DNA from: Rhizobium sp. Leaf371
GTDB lineage: Bacteria; Pseudomonadota; Alphaproteobacteria; Rhizobiales; Rhizobiaceae
Assembly (NCBI RefSeq): GCF_001424045.1
Contig: NZ_LMQB01000003.1
Coordinates: 147,871 to 211,870 of the forward strand
Reading direction: 5' to 3'
Length of the DNA: 64,000 bases
Below the pieces are notes generated by a model. That model did not search any database and was not told the DNA's origin. It was given only the letters and a program-made list of their open reading frames with translations. Numbering within the stretch: the stretch's first letter is position 1; each line of letters begins with the position of its first letter. The translations under genes were made by a program, and so were the position numbers. Below are positions 51,723-60,875 of this stretch, in pieces.

Positions 51723-52751
51723 TCAGGCCTCCTTCTTGCGCAGGAGCGTGGTCGCGGAGACGACCAGCAGGATGAGAATGCCCTGAACGCCGTTGACCAG
51801 CGTGCTGGAGATGTTGAGCAGCTGAAACCCGTTGACGAGGATGCCGACGAACAGCGTCGACAGCAGCGTGCCGCCAATGGTGGGAACCAGGCGACGGGAG
51901 AACACCGCGCCGAGCAGCGCCGTGACCACCACCGGCAGCAGCATTTCGCCCGAACCCGTGGTGCTGCCGCTGAGGTTGGAGACGGAGAGAATGCCGGCGA
52001 ACCCGCCACAGAGCCCGCTCGCGACGAAGGCGCCGGCCGTCAGCCGCCGCACAGGCAGCCCGGCGGCCCGCCCCGCCTCCGGAAACTCGCCCACGGCATA
52101 GAGCCTGAGGCCGGTCGGCGTGAACTGCACGATGGCCCCGACGATGAGGGTGAAGACGACGAGAACGAGGCCGAGCACCGGAATGCCGAGCGGGCCGGAC
52201 GAAGAGAGCGCCGAGAGCAGCGGCGTGGTGGCGGGAATGACTGTGTTCTGGGTGAGGACGAGCTCGATGCCGGCCACGACGTTCATCACCGCCAGGGTGG
52301 CCAGCAGCGGCACGATACCGGCAACCACAACGGCGAAGGCATTGACCGCCCCGATGATGCCGCCGGTCAGAAGCGCGGCCGCAACGGCGGTTCCGTCGCC
52401 ATATCCGGCCTGGGCGAGCGTCGCATAGACCGCGGCGCTCAAGCCCATATTGGCGGCAAGCGACAGGTCGATGCCGCCGGTCACCACGTTCGATCCCCCG
52501 GCGATCAGCACGATCGTCAGCCCCACGGCGAGGACGCCGGGAATGGCCGATTGCCCGACCACATTGCCGATATTGCCGACGCTGAGAAAATAGGGCGCCG
52601 TGATCGCGAAGACCGCGACGATGACGGCAAAGGCGATGAGGGATCCGGCGCGCAGCGCGAGCGCCGCGATCTGCCCGCCAAGCGCAGGCCCCGCAGGCGT
52701 CGCCTCTTGTCCGAGCGGCGAAAGCGGCGTCAGGTCGAGTTCAACCGACAT
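51723..52751 (-). CDS. CUT2-type ABC permease (first permease of the system)
   Basis: This permease of 342 residues has about nine hydrophobic helices, an N-terminal cytoplasmic tail (to about 30), and the motif VVTGGIDLSLAANMGLSAAV. The C-terminus is STTLVNGVQGILILLVVSAT. It overlaps the ATPase gene by 11 bases and is one base away from the second permease, so the operon is translationally coupled. Confidence 0.9.
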   Translation of the reverse strand: MSVELDLTPLSPLGQEATPAGPALGGQIAALALRAGSLIAFAVIVAVFAITAPYFLSVGNIGNVVGQSAIPGVLAVGLTIVLIAGGSNVVTGGIDLSLAANMGLSAAVYATLAQAGYGDGTAVAAALLTGGIIGAVNAFAVVVAGIVPLLATLAVMNVVAGIELVLTQNTVIPATTPLLSALSSSGPLGIPVLGLVLVVFTLIVGAIVQFTPTGLRLYAVGEFPEAGRAAGLPVRRLTAGAFVASGLCGGFAGILSVSNLSGSTTGSGEMLLPVVVTALLGAVFSRRLVPTIGGTLLSTLFVGILVNGFQLLNISSTLVNGVQGILILLVVSATTLLRKKEA

Positions 52752-54276
52752 GGCGGAGCACCTCGGACGAACCGGTCGAGGCCGCGAGCACCGCTTCCGG
52801 TGTCGTCTCGGCGGAGGCGAAGGCGCGGATCACGCGGCCGCGGAAGAGAACGAGGATACGGTCGGTGATGCCGACGAGTTCGGTGAGGTCCGACGACAGC
52901 ACGATCACGCCCGCACCCCGCTCGGCCAGATCGCCGATCAATCGGTAGATCTCCACCTTCGAGCCGATATCGACGCCGACGGTCGGCTCGTCGAGCAGAT
53001 AGATCTGCGAATGGCGGCTGAGCCATTTGGCGATCGCCACCTTCTGCTGGTTGCCGCCGGACAGCGTTCGCACCAGGGCGTCGCGCCCGGCCGTCTTGAT
53101 CTCCAGCCGGGCAATCAGCCTGTCGGCCTCGCCACGCTCGCGCGCCGTCTCGAGAAAGCCGAAGCGGGTGAATTGCTTGAGGGACGACAGCGTGAGGTTC
53201 TCGCCGACCGTCATGTCGAGCGCCACGCCGTTGCGGCGGCGATCCTCGGGCACCAGCGCCAGCTCCCGCTGCGCCGCCCGGACCGGGTCGAGCCTGCGTG
53301 CCGGCTGGCCGTCGATCTCGATCGTGCCGCCATCGGCCTGGTCGAGCCCGAACAGCGTCCGCAGCACGTCCTTGGCGCCGGAGCCGAGCAGGCCCGTCAG
53401 ACCGAGGACTTCGCCGCGCCGAAGCGAAAAGGAGACGTCGTGATATTTTCCGGAAAGCTGCAGCCCGTGCACCTTGAGAATGTCATGACCCGGCACGACG
53501 TCGCGCTTGGGAAACATCTCGCCGATGTCGCGGGCGATCATCAGTCCGGCGATCTCGGACGCCGAGGTCTGCGCGAGCGGCAGGGTCGCGACGTCGCGGC
53601 CGTTGCGCAGCACGGTCACGGCGTCGCACAGCGCCTCGATCTCGTTGAGATAGTGGGAGACGTAGAGGATCGTCACGCCCTCGTCGCGCAGCCGGCGGAT
53701 GAGACGGAACAGGATGTCGGCCTCGCGCCGCACCAGCGCGGCCGTCGGCTCGTCGAAGACCAGAACCTTCGGCTGGTCGAGCAGCGCCCGCGTGATCTGA
53801 ACGATCTGCCGCTCCGCCGTGGAGAGATCGCGGATCAGCGCGCTGTTGGGAATACGGATCCCGAAGTAGTCGTCGAGAATGTCCGCGGCGCGGCGCTGCA
53901 TCAGGCGGCGGTCGAGAAACGGCGTTCCGGCGATCCGCGGCTCGCGGCCGAGAAACAGCGCCTCGCCGACCGTGAATGTGGGAACGAGCAGCCGGTCCTG
54001 GTGGATGAAATGGATGCCGAGCGTTTCGACGAGATGCGGCGTCAGCGTCCGGTGTTCGACGCCATCGATCTCGATCTGCCCGTCATCGGCCTGATGCAGG
54101 CCGGCAAGCAGCTTGATCAGCGTCGACTTGCCCGCGCCGTTCTGGCCGACAAGGCCGTGCACCGTGCCGCGCGGCACGGTCAGCGATGCGCCTGCAAGCG
54201 CCTGGGCCCCGTCGAAATGCTTGACGATCGCCGAAAAGGAAAGCGCGGCGCCTGGCCGGTGTGCCGGGAGTGTCAT
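52741..54276 (-). CDS. CUT2-type ABC ATPase with two ABC domains (RbsA-like)
   Basis: This ATPase of 511 residues has tandem ABC modules. The first has Walker A GQNGAGKSTLIKLLAG and Walker B VLVFDEPTAALV, with a signature degenerated to DLSTAERQIVQITRAL. The second lacks a normal Walker A (LTGLLGSGAKDVLRTLFGL) but has signature TLSGGNQQKVAIAKWL and Walker B YLLDEPTVGVDIG. This asymmetry is typical of RbsA and related proteins. It powers the two permeases encoded next. Confidence 0.92.
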   Translation of the reverse strand: MTLPAHRPGAALSFSAIVKHFDGAQALAGASLTVPRGTVHGLVGQNGAGKSTLIKLLAGLHQADDGQIEIDGVEHRTLTPHLVETLGIHFIHQDRLLVPTFTVGEALFLGREPRIAGTPFLDRRLMQRRAADILDDYFGIRIPNSALIRDLSTAERQIVQITRALLDQPKVLVFDEPTAALVRREADILFRLIRRLRDEGVTILYVSHYLNEIEALCDAVTVLRNGRDVATLPLAQTSASEIAGLMIARDIGEMFPKRDVVPGHDILKVHGLQLSGKYHDVSFSLRRGEVLGLTGLLGSGAKDVLRTLFGLDQADGGTIEIDGQPARRLDPVRAAQRELALVPEDRRRNGVALDMTVGENLTLSSLKQFTRFGFLETARERGEADRLIARLEIKTAGRDALVRTLSGGNQQKVAIAKWLSRHSQIYLLDEPTVGVDIGSKVEIYRLIGDLAERGAGVIVLSSDLTELVGITDRILVLFRGRVIRAFASAETTPEAVLAASTGSSEVLRHVG

Positions 54277-54346
54277 GTCTGAGAGGTCATGTCTGGGCTC
54301 CTGCGGACGGCGCGGACGGAGAGCGGAAAATGTCGGGAGACGGTGT

Positions 54347-54377
54347 GGGCCGGACGTTGGGAGGCGCCGTCCGGCCC
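54347..54377 (-). terminator. Strong stem-loop between binding-protein and ATPase genes
   Basis: GGGCCGGACG pairs perfectly with CGTCCGGCCC (10 bp, 11-base loop), 9 bases beyond the binding-protein stop. There is no T run. It is best read as a stabilising or attenuating structure that raises binding-protein levels relative to the membrane parts. Confidence 0.6.
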
Positions 54378-54385
54378 GATCGGGA

Positions 54386-55393
54386 TCAGCCGATCCCGAG
54401 TTTCTTCGTCACTTCGGCCACATTGGCCTTGTTGGCGAGAAGTGCGGGAACATAGGTCTCGCGCGGCAGCGTTTCGCCGGAGAGAAGCCGGGCGACGTTC
54501 TGGATCGCGGTACGGCCGATCTCTGCCGGTTGCTGGGCGACGTCGGCGCCGGCGGGCGATGCCGGATCGGCGACCAGTTGCAGGACCTCTGGGCTGCCAT
54601 CGACGCCATAGGTGCGGATTTCGGTGCGGCCAGCCGCGGCCAGCGCCTGCGTCGCACCGAGCTGGGGAATATCCCAGGCCGACCAGATGGCCTTGATCGA
54701 GCCCTTCTCCGGATACTTGTTGAGCAGCGCCGTGATCTGGGTGAAGGCGTCCTGCACCGTGTTCGGGATCACGTCGCGCAGTTCCGGTTCAAGGATCTTG
54801 ACCTTGGGGAAGTACTTGACGACGTTGACGAGCTGGTCGTAGCGGATGGCGCAGGGCGTGACGCCGTAAAAGCCGTTGAACACCACGATATTGCCTTCGC
54901 CGCCGATGTCGGAGACGAGCTGCAACGCCAGATCCTTGCCGATACCCCAGTTGTCGGAGGTCGTGTTGTTGATCGAGTTTGTGGAGCCGACATCGACGGT
55001 CAGCACCGGAATGCCGGCATCGCGCGCCTTCTTCAGCCAGGGGTCGATCACGCTCAGCGTGCCGAGGATCTGGACGATGGCGTCCGGCCGCTGGGCGATC
55101 AGCGTCTGGAGCTGGGAGACCAGCTTGCCGTCGTTGCGGCCGGCATCGACCGCGATCGGCTCGCCGCCGAGACGCTTTACCTCTTCGATCTGGGCATTGT
55201 AGGCCTGGAGGTCGAAGAAGTGATCCGTGCCGGTGGCGCTGATGCCGATCCGCTTGCCCTTCAGCGACAGCGCGCCGCTGGCGCTGGCGATGCTCGGACC
55301 GAGCAGACTTGCCGCCGTCAGCGTGGCGCCTGCGGCAGCGGTGAATTTCAAAATATCGCGGCGGCCGAGTGCGGCCATCCAGGTGTCGATCAT
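54386..55393 (-). CDS. CUT2-type ABC substrate-binding protein with Tat-like signal
   Basis: This periplasmic protein of 335 residues has a signal peptide with twin arginines (LGRRDILKFTAAAGATLTAA), cleaved near ASASG. The body is of RbsB/PBP1 type (KRIGISATGTDHFFDLQAYN, VPVLTVDVGS-like strand, FNGFYGVTPCAIRYDQL). It heads the operon binding protein, ATPase, permease, permease, DszA/NtaA-type monooxygenase, so the ligand is presumably the monooxygenase substrate or a precursor. Tat export would imply folding or cofactor loading in the cytoplasm. Confidence 0.87.
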   Translation of the reverse strand: MIDTWMAALGRRDILKFTAAAGATLTAASLLGPSIASASGALSLKGKRIGISATGTDHFFDLQAYNAQIEEVKRLGGEPIAVDAGRNDGKLVSQLQTLIAQRPDAIVQILGTLSVIDPWLKKARDAGIPVLTVDVGSTNSINNTTSDNWGIGKDLALQLVSDIGGEGNIVVFNGFYGVTPCAIRYDQLVNVVKYFPKVKILEPELRDVIPNTVQDAFTQITALLNKYPEKGSIKAIWSAWDIPQLGATQALAAAGRTEIRTYGVDGSPEVLQLVADPASPAGADVAQQPAEIGRTAIQNVARLLSGETLPRETYVPALLANKANVAEVTKKLGIG

Positions 55394-55417
55394 GCGAAAG
55401 GTCCCCGTTCAATAATG

Positions 55418-55434
55418 TCTACAGAATATGTAGA
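55418..55434. promoter_or_regulatory. Inverted repeat upstream of the binding-protein gene
   Basis: TCTACAGAATATGTAGA has perfect 6-bp arms around GAATA, 25 bases before the start codon at 55393. Related sequences occur at 58143-58161 (TGTCTATAAAGATTGTCAT) and 58369-58385 (ATTCTACAAAATTACTG) in front of the second importer, suggesting one shared regulator. Confidence 0.5.
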
Positions 55435-55530
55435 ATTTATTCCCTGCCGAGGAAGAACGTTCCAAACAAAGGGGCATCCGTGGAAAACTTCAGCCGTCCC
55501 GAGGCTTCCGAAAGACCCCTTCCGGCGGTC

Positions 55531-56610
55531 TCAGCGCGTGCGCCGTCCGAGGCCATAGGTCAGCGCCAATGCACCGACGAGCACCGCGCCCTTGACGAAG
55601 TCCTGCGTGTAATAGGGGGCGTTCAGCATTGTCAGCCCGTTGAGCAGCACCCCGACGAACACCGCGCCGACGATCGTACCGAGCACGTTCGGGCGCCGAA
55701 GATTGAGGACGGCGAAGCCGATCAGCGCTGCGGCCACCGCGTCCATCAGCAGGGACCCGCCGGACGACACGTCCCCTCGGCCGACACGGGCGGCGATGAT
55801 GATGCCGCCGAGCGCGGCGAGCATTCCCGACAGCACGTAGGCGAGCGTTTTCAGCCGCAGGGTGGGCGCCCCGGCCAGCCGCGCCGCCACCTCGTTGCCG
55901 CCGGTGGCAAACAGCAGCCGGCCGATCCGGGTCCGCTCGGTCAGCACGGAGAGCGATACCGCGACGACCGCCATCAGCACGACCGAGACCGGGACGACGC
56001 CCGACAGGCTGTACCGACCGATCAGGAGAAAGCGGCCGTCATAGACGCCCATGGCCTTTGCGCCATCGGGAAGCACGAGGCCGGCGGAAATGGAGCGGCC
56101 GGCGGTGGGCAGCAGCTGCAGGCCGGACAGCAGAAACATCATCGCCAGCGTGGCGAGCAGATCCGGCACCTTCAGCCGGACGATGAGGAGGGCGTTGACC
56201 AGTCCGACCGCCGCGCCGAATGCGAGCACGAGCGGCACGGTGGCGAAGACATCCAGTTGCAGGACGATCATCGCATAGCTGGCCGCCATGACGCTGGAGG
56301 CGGCGACCGCGCCGATGGAAAGGTCGAAACCGCCGACGGCGAGCGTCAGCGTCACGCCCGCGCCGAGGATCGCCACCACCGAGACCCCCTGCAGGATGCT
56401 CATCAGGTTGCCGACATTGGCAAAGGCAGGCTCGGCGATGGTGAAGCCCGCAAGCAGCGCGGCCAGCAGCAGAAACACCGCGCTCGCCCGCAGCCCTGCC
56501 GCAATGTCTGCACGTCTTGCGACCCCGCCGCGTCGCGCGGCATCCTGCCTTTCCGCTGTTTCTTTCACGGGCCGCGTGACTGGAATCGGATCGTCAGTGA
56601 GCGCGGTCAT
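55531..56610 (-). CDS. CUT2-type ABC permease of the second importer
   Basis: This permease of 359 residues has a charged N-terminal tail (about 1-38), about nine hydrophobic helices, and the family motifs AVGGFDLSIGAVAASSVMAA and AAALIGFAVLNLRRPNVLGT. It overlaps the ATPase gene by 17 bases. With that ATPase and the divergent binding protein at 58484 it forms a complete single-permease CUT2 system. Confidence 0.9.
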   Translation of the reverse strand: MTALTDDPIPVTRPVKETAERQDAARRGGVARRADIAAGLRASAVFLLLAALLAGFTIAEPAFANVGNLMSILQGVSVVAILGAGVTLTLAVGGFDLSIGAVAASSVMAASYAMIVLQLDVFATVPLVLAFGAAVGLVNALLIVRLKVPDLLATLAMMFLLSGLQLLPTAGRSISAGLVLPDGAKAMGVYDGRFLLIGRYSLSGVVPVSVVLMAVVAVSLSVLTERTRIGRLLFATGGNEVAARLAGAPTLRLKTLAYVLSGMLAALGGIIIAARVGRGDVSSGGSLLMDAVAAALIGFAVLNLRRPNVLGTIVGAVFVGVLLNGLTMLNAPYYTQDFVKGAVLVGALALTYGLGRRTR

Positions 56611-58129
56611 GAGGCCGTCCTTCGGGTAAGGGAGCAGGTGTGCCCTGCAGATCTGCGGGGTGAGGATGATCGTCTGCCATGAGGCTGTGCTGATCGATCA
56701 CGAGAATGCGGTCGGCCACGGCCTCGGCCTCTTCCCGGTCGGAGGTTGCGATCAACGTGGCGCGGTTGGTGCGCGCCCGGATCGCGGCGATGATCTCAGC
56801 CCGCGCGCCGACATCCACGCCCTGGAACGGCTCGTCCAGCATCAGCAGGCGAGAGGGGGCGGCGTCCCAGCGTGCCAGCACCGCCTTCTGCTGGTTGCCG
56901 CCCGAGAGCGACCAGATCGAGGCATCCGGACCGGAGGCCTTGATCGACAGGCGCGCCATCGCCGTCTCCGCCTCGCGCCGTTCCCGGCCGCCGAACAGAA
57001 AGCCGGCGTAAGACCACGCCGCCAGATGCGGCAGGCTGATCGTCGATTTCAGTGCGTGCCCCGGCCAATCCGGCGGCATGAGCGAGGATCGATGCCGATC
57101 CTCCCCGGCCATGACGACACCGGCCGCGATGGCCTGCGCCGGCGAGCGCGGCCGATAGGACCGGCCATCGAGGTGGATGGTGCCCGCGCACAGCGGATGG
57201 ACGCCGAAGAGGGTGGACAGCAGGCGGCTCTTGCCGCCGCCGAGCACCCCGGTCACGGCCACCACCTCACCCGCATGGACCGTCAGGTCGAAGGGTGCCG
57301 CATCCGGACCGAGCCGAAGCTGCCGGGCCTCCAGAACCGCCACGCCACGCGGCCGAACCAAGCCTGCAGACGGCGGCGCGAGGGGCCTGCCGATCATCGT
57401 CTCGATGGCGCGGGAGAAGTCGATCGGCCTTGCGAATGCGCCGGCGACCGCGCCGTTCCGCAGCACGATCGCCCGGTCCGCGAGCGCCGCGAGGTCGGCT
57501 GTGCGGTGGGAGATGTAGAGGACGGCGAGCCCGTCCTGCCGCAGCCGCAGCAGGATCGTAAACAGCCGCCGGCTTTCCGCCGCCGAAAGGCTGGCTGTCG
57601 GCTCGTCGAGGATCAACAGGTGGGGTGGTTCCGCCTGCGGATGGGCGGAAAGCGCGCGCGCAATGGCAAGCAGCTGACGATCGGCGGCCGGCAGGTCGGC
57701 GAAATCGCGCTCGAGCGGCAATGCGATGCCCACCGCGTCGAGCATGGCCTGCGCCTCCCGGCGGACGGTTTTGCGGGACAGGAAGAACGGGCTGTTCCGA
57801 TCGGCGAAGCGCCCGAGCATCAGGGCATCCGCCACGGTCAATCCGGGAATGCCGACGACATCCGTCGACTGGTGCACCGTGGCGATCCCGGCCCGCCCGG
57901 CCTCCGCCGGCGAGCGCGGCCGAAAGGCCTTCCCGTCGAGCGTGATGGTTCCACCGTCGGCCAAAAGCACGCCGGAGAGGATCTTGACCAGCGTCGATTT
58001 GCCGGCGCCGTTCGCCCCCATCAGCGCCACGATCTCGCCCCGCCCGATGTCGAACGACGCGCCATCGAGGGCACGCGTGCCCTCGAAACTCTGCGTCACA
58101 TTGGCGATGGTCAGAAGAGGTGGGGTCAT
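56594..58129 (-). CDS. CUT2-type ABC ATPase with two ABC domains, second importer
   Basis: This tandem ABC ATPase of 511 residues has a first module with Walker A GANGAGKSTLVKILSG and Walker B LLILDEPTASLS. The second module has a modified P-loop (GVLGGGKSRLLSTLFG), signature SLSGGNQQKAVLARWD and Walker B LLMLDEPFQGVDVG. Unusually, the second P-loop keeps a GGGKS run, so both sites might bind ATP. It is divergent from its likely binding-protein partner, with a 354-base shared promoter region. Confidence 0.92.
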   Translation of the reverse strand: MTPPLLTIANVTQSFEGTRALDGASFDIGRGEIVALMGANGAGKSTLVKILSGVLLADGGTITLDGKAFRPRSPAEAGRAGIATVHQSTDVVGIPGLTVADALMLGRFADRNSPFFLSRKTVRREAQAMLDAVGIALPLERDFADLPAADRQLLAIARALSAHPQAEPPHLLILDEPTASLSAAESRRLFTILLRLRQDGLAVLYISHRTADLAALADRAIVLRNGAVAGAFARPIDFSRAIETMIGRPLAPPSAGLVRPRGVAVLEARQLRLGPDAAPFDLTVHAGEVVAVTGVLGGGKSRLLSTLFGVHPLCAGTIHLDGRSYRPRSPAQAIAAGVVMAGEDRHRSSLMPPDWPGHALKSTISLPHLAAWSYAGFLFGGRERREAETAMARLSIKASGPDASIWSLSGGNQQKAVLARWDAAPSRLLMLDEPFQGVDVGARAEIIAAIRARTNRATLIATSDREEAEAVADRILVIDQHSLMADDHPHPADLQGTPAPLPEGRPHDRAH

Positions 58130-58483
58130 GCGCCTGCCTTATTGTCTATAAAGATTGTCATATGTTTCTGCCTGACAGAAGGGTGGCGAGGGCAACGACG
58201 TTCCGAAGACATGCCCTTGCCGGGAATGTCCGTTCCCCTGACGACCCCTGAGGAGAACGATCATCCGCAGCGCGTTTTTCATCGCTCCACGGTTCGGGGC
58301 ACGGATTTTGGCGTTGGCGCGAACATTTGGAACGGCGTTGCGCCGGAGGCCTCAAAAAAGAACCGCTAATTCTACAAAATTACTGGATTAAATATCTAAT
58401 GGCAGAACTGCGTGGCGAACCCGGCATGCAGCAGCCATGGCCGCAGCGCGCAACGATGACCGCGCTCTCAAAGGACCCTGCCG
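58130..58483. other. Divergent promoter region of the second importer
   Basis: This 354-base region between ATPase (minus) and binding protein (plus) is AT-rich near both ends. TGTCTATAAAGATTGTCAT (58143-58161) lies close to the ATPase start, and ATTCTACAAAATTACTG (58369-58385) near the other side; both resemble the 55418 palindrome. No convincing gene is present. Confidence 0.5.
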
Positions 58484-59530
58484 ATGACATCCTTCTTCCG
58501 CCTGGTGGCCTCTGCTGCCCTCCTCACATTTTCCGTCCTTCCCGCTGCGCATGCCGGGGGGATTGCCGGTGCACCTGCACCGTTCGACAAAGGCGGCGTC
58601 AAGGTCGCCCTCGTCAGCTATATCTCGGCCGGCGATTTCTTCCAGGCCTACCAGGCCGGCGCGCAGGCGCAGGCGGATGCGCTCGGCATCGATCTGCGGG
58701 TCTTTCCGGGCCGGCAGGATGCAGCCGAACAGCGCGAGCAGATCCTCCAGGCGATCAATCTCGGGGTCGAAGGCATCGTCATCGATCACGGCCTGCCGGA
58801 ATCGCTTGGCGACGTCGTGCAGCAGGCTCTGGACAAGGGGATCAAGGTCGTCGCCTTCGACGTGAACCTCGACAATCCCAAGATCCCGCAGGTCGAGCAG
58901 AGCGATCACGAACTGGCGCGCCTCGCCCTCGACCAGGCCGTGAAAGAGAACGGCACCAGCTTCAAGGCCGGCTATGTCTATGTCGCGGGCTTTGCGCCGC
59001 TCGACCGGCGCAACGAGGTCTGGGACAGCTTCAGGACGGAAAACAAGGGTGTCGTGGAGAAGGCCCGGTTCGGCACGGTCAACGACACCACGGCGATCGC
59101 CACGGCCGACCAGGCCAAGGCGGTCCTGCGGGCGAACCCCGATATCACCGTCGTCTTCGCCCCCTATGACGAGTTCGCCCGCGGCGTGAAGCTCGCGGCC
59201 ACCGATCTCGGCATCGCCGACAGGATCAAGATCTATTCGGCGGATGTCTCCACCGCGGATATCCAGGAGATCACCGAGGAGGGCAGCCCCTGGGTGGCGA
59301 CGGCCGCAACGAACCCCGCCGTCGTCGGCGCCGTCTCGATCCGTGCCGCCGCCCTGCAGATCGCCGGCCAGCCCGTCGACCACACGCTCGTCGTCAAGCC
59401 GGCGCTTCTGACGCAGGCCGAGCTGCGCGCAGCCGGTGTGAAGACCATCGAGGAGCTCGCCGCCAAGGTGCCCGCCTTCAACGCCAGCGATGCAGCAAAG
59501 GCCGACTGGATCCCGGCCAAGCTGTTCTGA
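58484..59530 (+). CDS. CUT2-type ABC substrate-binding protein, second importer
   Basis: This periplasmic RbsB/PBP1-class protein of 348 residues has a Sec signal peptide (1-25, cleavage near AHA-GG). VKVALVSYISAGDFFQAYQA, IVIDHGLPESLGDVVQQALD and IKVVAFDVNLDNPKIPQVEQ are typical of the fold. AAAGGA lies 8 bases before the ATG. It is co-transcribed with the SfnB-type flavoprotein 49 bases downstream and divergent from its ATPase and permease. Confidence 0.88.
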   Translation: MTSFFRLVASAALLTFSVLPAAHAGGIAGAPAPFDKGGVKVALVSYISAGDFFQAYQAGAQAQADALGIDLRVFPGRQDAAEQREQILQAINLGVEGIVIDHGLPESLGDVVQQALDKGIKVVAFDVNLDNPKIPQVEQSDHELARLALDQAVKENGTSFKAGYVYVAGFAPLDRRNEVWDSFRTENKGVVEKARFGTVNDTTAIATADQAKAVLRANPDITVVFAPYDEFARGVKLAATDLGIADRIKIYSADVSTADIQEITEEGSPWVATAATNPAVVGAVSIRAAALQIAGQPVDHTLVVKPALLTQAELRAAGVKTIEELAAKVPAFNASDAAKADWIPAKLF

Positions 59531-59579
59531 CCCGACCATTGCGCGAACGCGACCGAACCGCGAATTCAAGGACCTGAGC

Positions 59580-60791
59580 ATGAGCAAGACCAATGTCGTC
59601 CCCCTCGCGAGCCATGGAGCGTCCAGAGAGACGCTCTTTGCCCGCGCCACAGAACTCTCCGCCGATTTCGGCAGTCGTGCCGCAGCGCTCGACGAGGCGG
59701 GGCTTGCCCCGGTGGAGGAGATCGCCAGGCTGAAGGCGGCCGGGCTCCTGAACGCGCTGCAGCCGGTCGGGATCGGTGGCGGCGGGCTCGACTGGGTGGA
59801 CGGGTTGCGGCTGGTGCGCATTCTCGCACGCGGCGAAAGTTCGCTCGGGCAGTTGCTCGGCTACCATTTCGTCAACGCCGCCTATATCGGCTGGGCCCAT
59901 CTGGACCGGGCAAAGGCGGAGGCGCTGGCGGCCGAAACGGTGTCCCGCAATCTCTATTGGGGTGCCGCCGTCAACCCGCGCGATCCGGGGCTGACGCTGA
60001 CCCCGCGCGGCAAAGACTATGTTCTGAACGGCCGCAAGTCGTTTTCCACCGCCGCGCGGATCTCCGACTACATCAATGCCAATGCCAGCCTCGGCGACAC
60101 GATCGCCGGGTTTGCCGTGCCGACCGATCGGCCGGGCTACATCGCGCATGACGACTGGGACAATATCGGCCAGCGCCTGTCGGACAGCGGCAGCGTCGAG
60201 TTCCGGGATTTCCCGGTCTATGCGGAGGATCTCGTCGGCCCCCCGGCCGCGCCGGATGCCGTGGGCGCGGTTCTGCCGACCTTCAACACGCCGTTGATCC
60301 AGCTGGTCTTCGTCAACTTCTATCTCGGCACAGCAGAGGGGGCGCTGGCCGCCGCGCTCGACTACGTCCGGACCACGACGCGCCCCTGGGTCACCTCGAA
60401 CGTCGAGCGGGCGGCGGACGATCCCTATATCCTCGAGCGCGTCGGCGAATTCACCGCGGCGTTGAAGGCTTCCGCCGCCCTCGCCGACAGCGCCGCCGCC
60501 GCCGTCGAACGCGCTTTGTCCAAGGGCCATGACGTCACCGCGGAGGAGCGCGGTGCGGCGGCGGCCGAGGCCTATGCGGCCAAGGTTCACGCCACCCATG
60601 TCTCGCTCGACATCACGTCCCGCGTCTTCGAACTGACCGGCGCCCGCTCCACGGCATCGAAATACCGGTTCGACCGCTTCTGGCGCAACGTCCGCACCCA
60701 CACGCTCCACGATCCCGTGTTCTACAAGGCCCGCGAAGTCGGCGATTTCGCCCTGAACGGCACGATCCCGACGGTCAGCCTCTACAGCTGA
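59580..60791 (+). CDS. SfnB/DszC-like acyl-CoA-dehydrogenase-fold monooxygenase (1)
   Basis: This flavoprotein of 403 residues has the acyl-CoA dehydrogenase fold but is of the sulfur-acquisition oxidoreductase type. RGKDYVLNGRKSFSTAARIS, HDDWDNIGQRLSDSGSVEFR and KYRFDRFWRNVRTHTLHDPV are shared with DszC/SfnB-like group D monooxygenases, which use reduced flavin from a partner to oxygenate sulfur compounds. The ATG at 59580 has AAGGA upstream. Its partner binding protein is directly upstream, implying that the substrate arrives through that importer. Confidence 0.86.
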   Translation: MSKTNVVPLASHGASRETLFARATELSADFGSRAAALDEAGLAPVEEIARLKAAGLLNALQPVGIGGGGLDWVDGLRLVRILARGESSLGQLLGYHFVNAAYIGWAHLDRAKAEALAAETVSRNLYWGAAVNPRDPGLTLTPRGKDYVLNGRKSFSTAARISDYINANASLGDTIAGFAVPTDRPGYIAHDDWDNIGQRLSDSGSVEFRDFPVYAEDLVGPPAAPDAVGAVLPTFNTPLIQLVFVNFYLGTAEGALAAALDYVRTTTRPWVTSNVERAADDPYILERVGEFTAALKASAALADSAAAAVERALSKGHDVTAEERGAAAAEAYAAKVHATHVSLDITSRVFELTGARSTASKYRFDRFWRNVRTHTLHDPVFYKAREVGDFALNGTIPTVSLYS

Positions 60792-60806
60792 CGGCGAAAA
60801 CGCCAC

Positions 60807-60846
60807 ACGAGAAAGGCCCGTTCCCTCCGGGGAGCGGGCCTTTCTC
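60807..60846. terminator. Bidirectional intrinsic terminator
   Basis: CGAGAAAGGCCCG pairs perfectly with CGGGCCTTTCTCG (13 bp), and the 14-base loop can pair further. The A-rich and T-rich stem feet give a U tract in both directions. It lies 16 bases after the + gene stop and 30 before the convergent gene stop. Confidence 0.85.
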
Positions 60847-60875
60847 GTTGTCGCGTCGATGAGACGGAAACCGGA

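Noticed and set aside
51722-52009. An extended start for the permease ending at 50717
   Set aside because: The extra 96 residues are Cys/Arg-rich shadow of the upstream permease; the ATG at 51721 fits the usual permease N-terminus.
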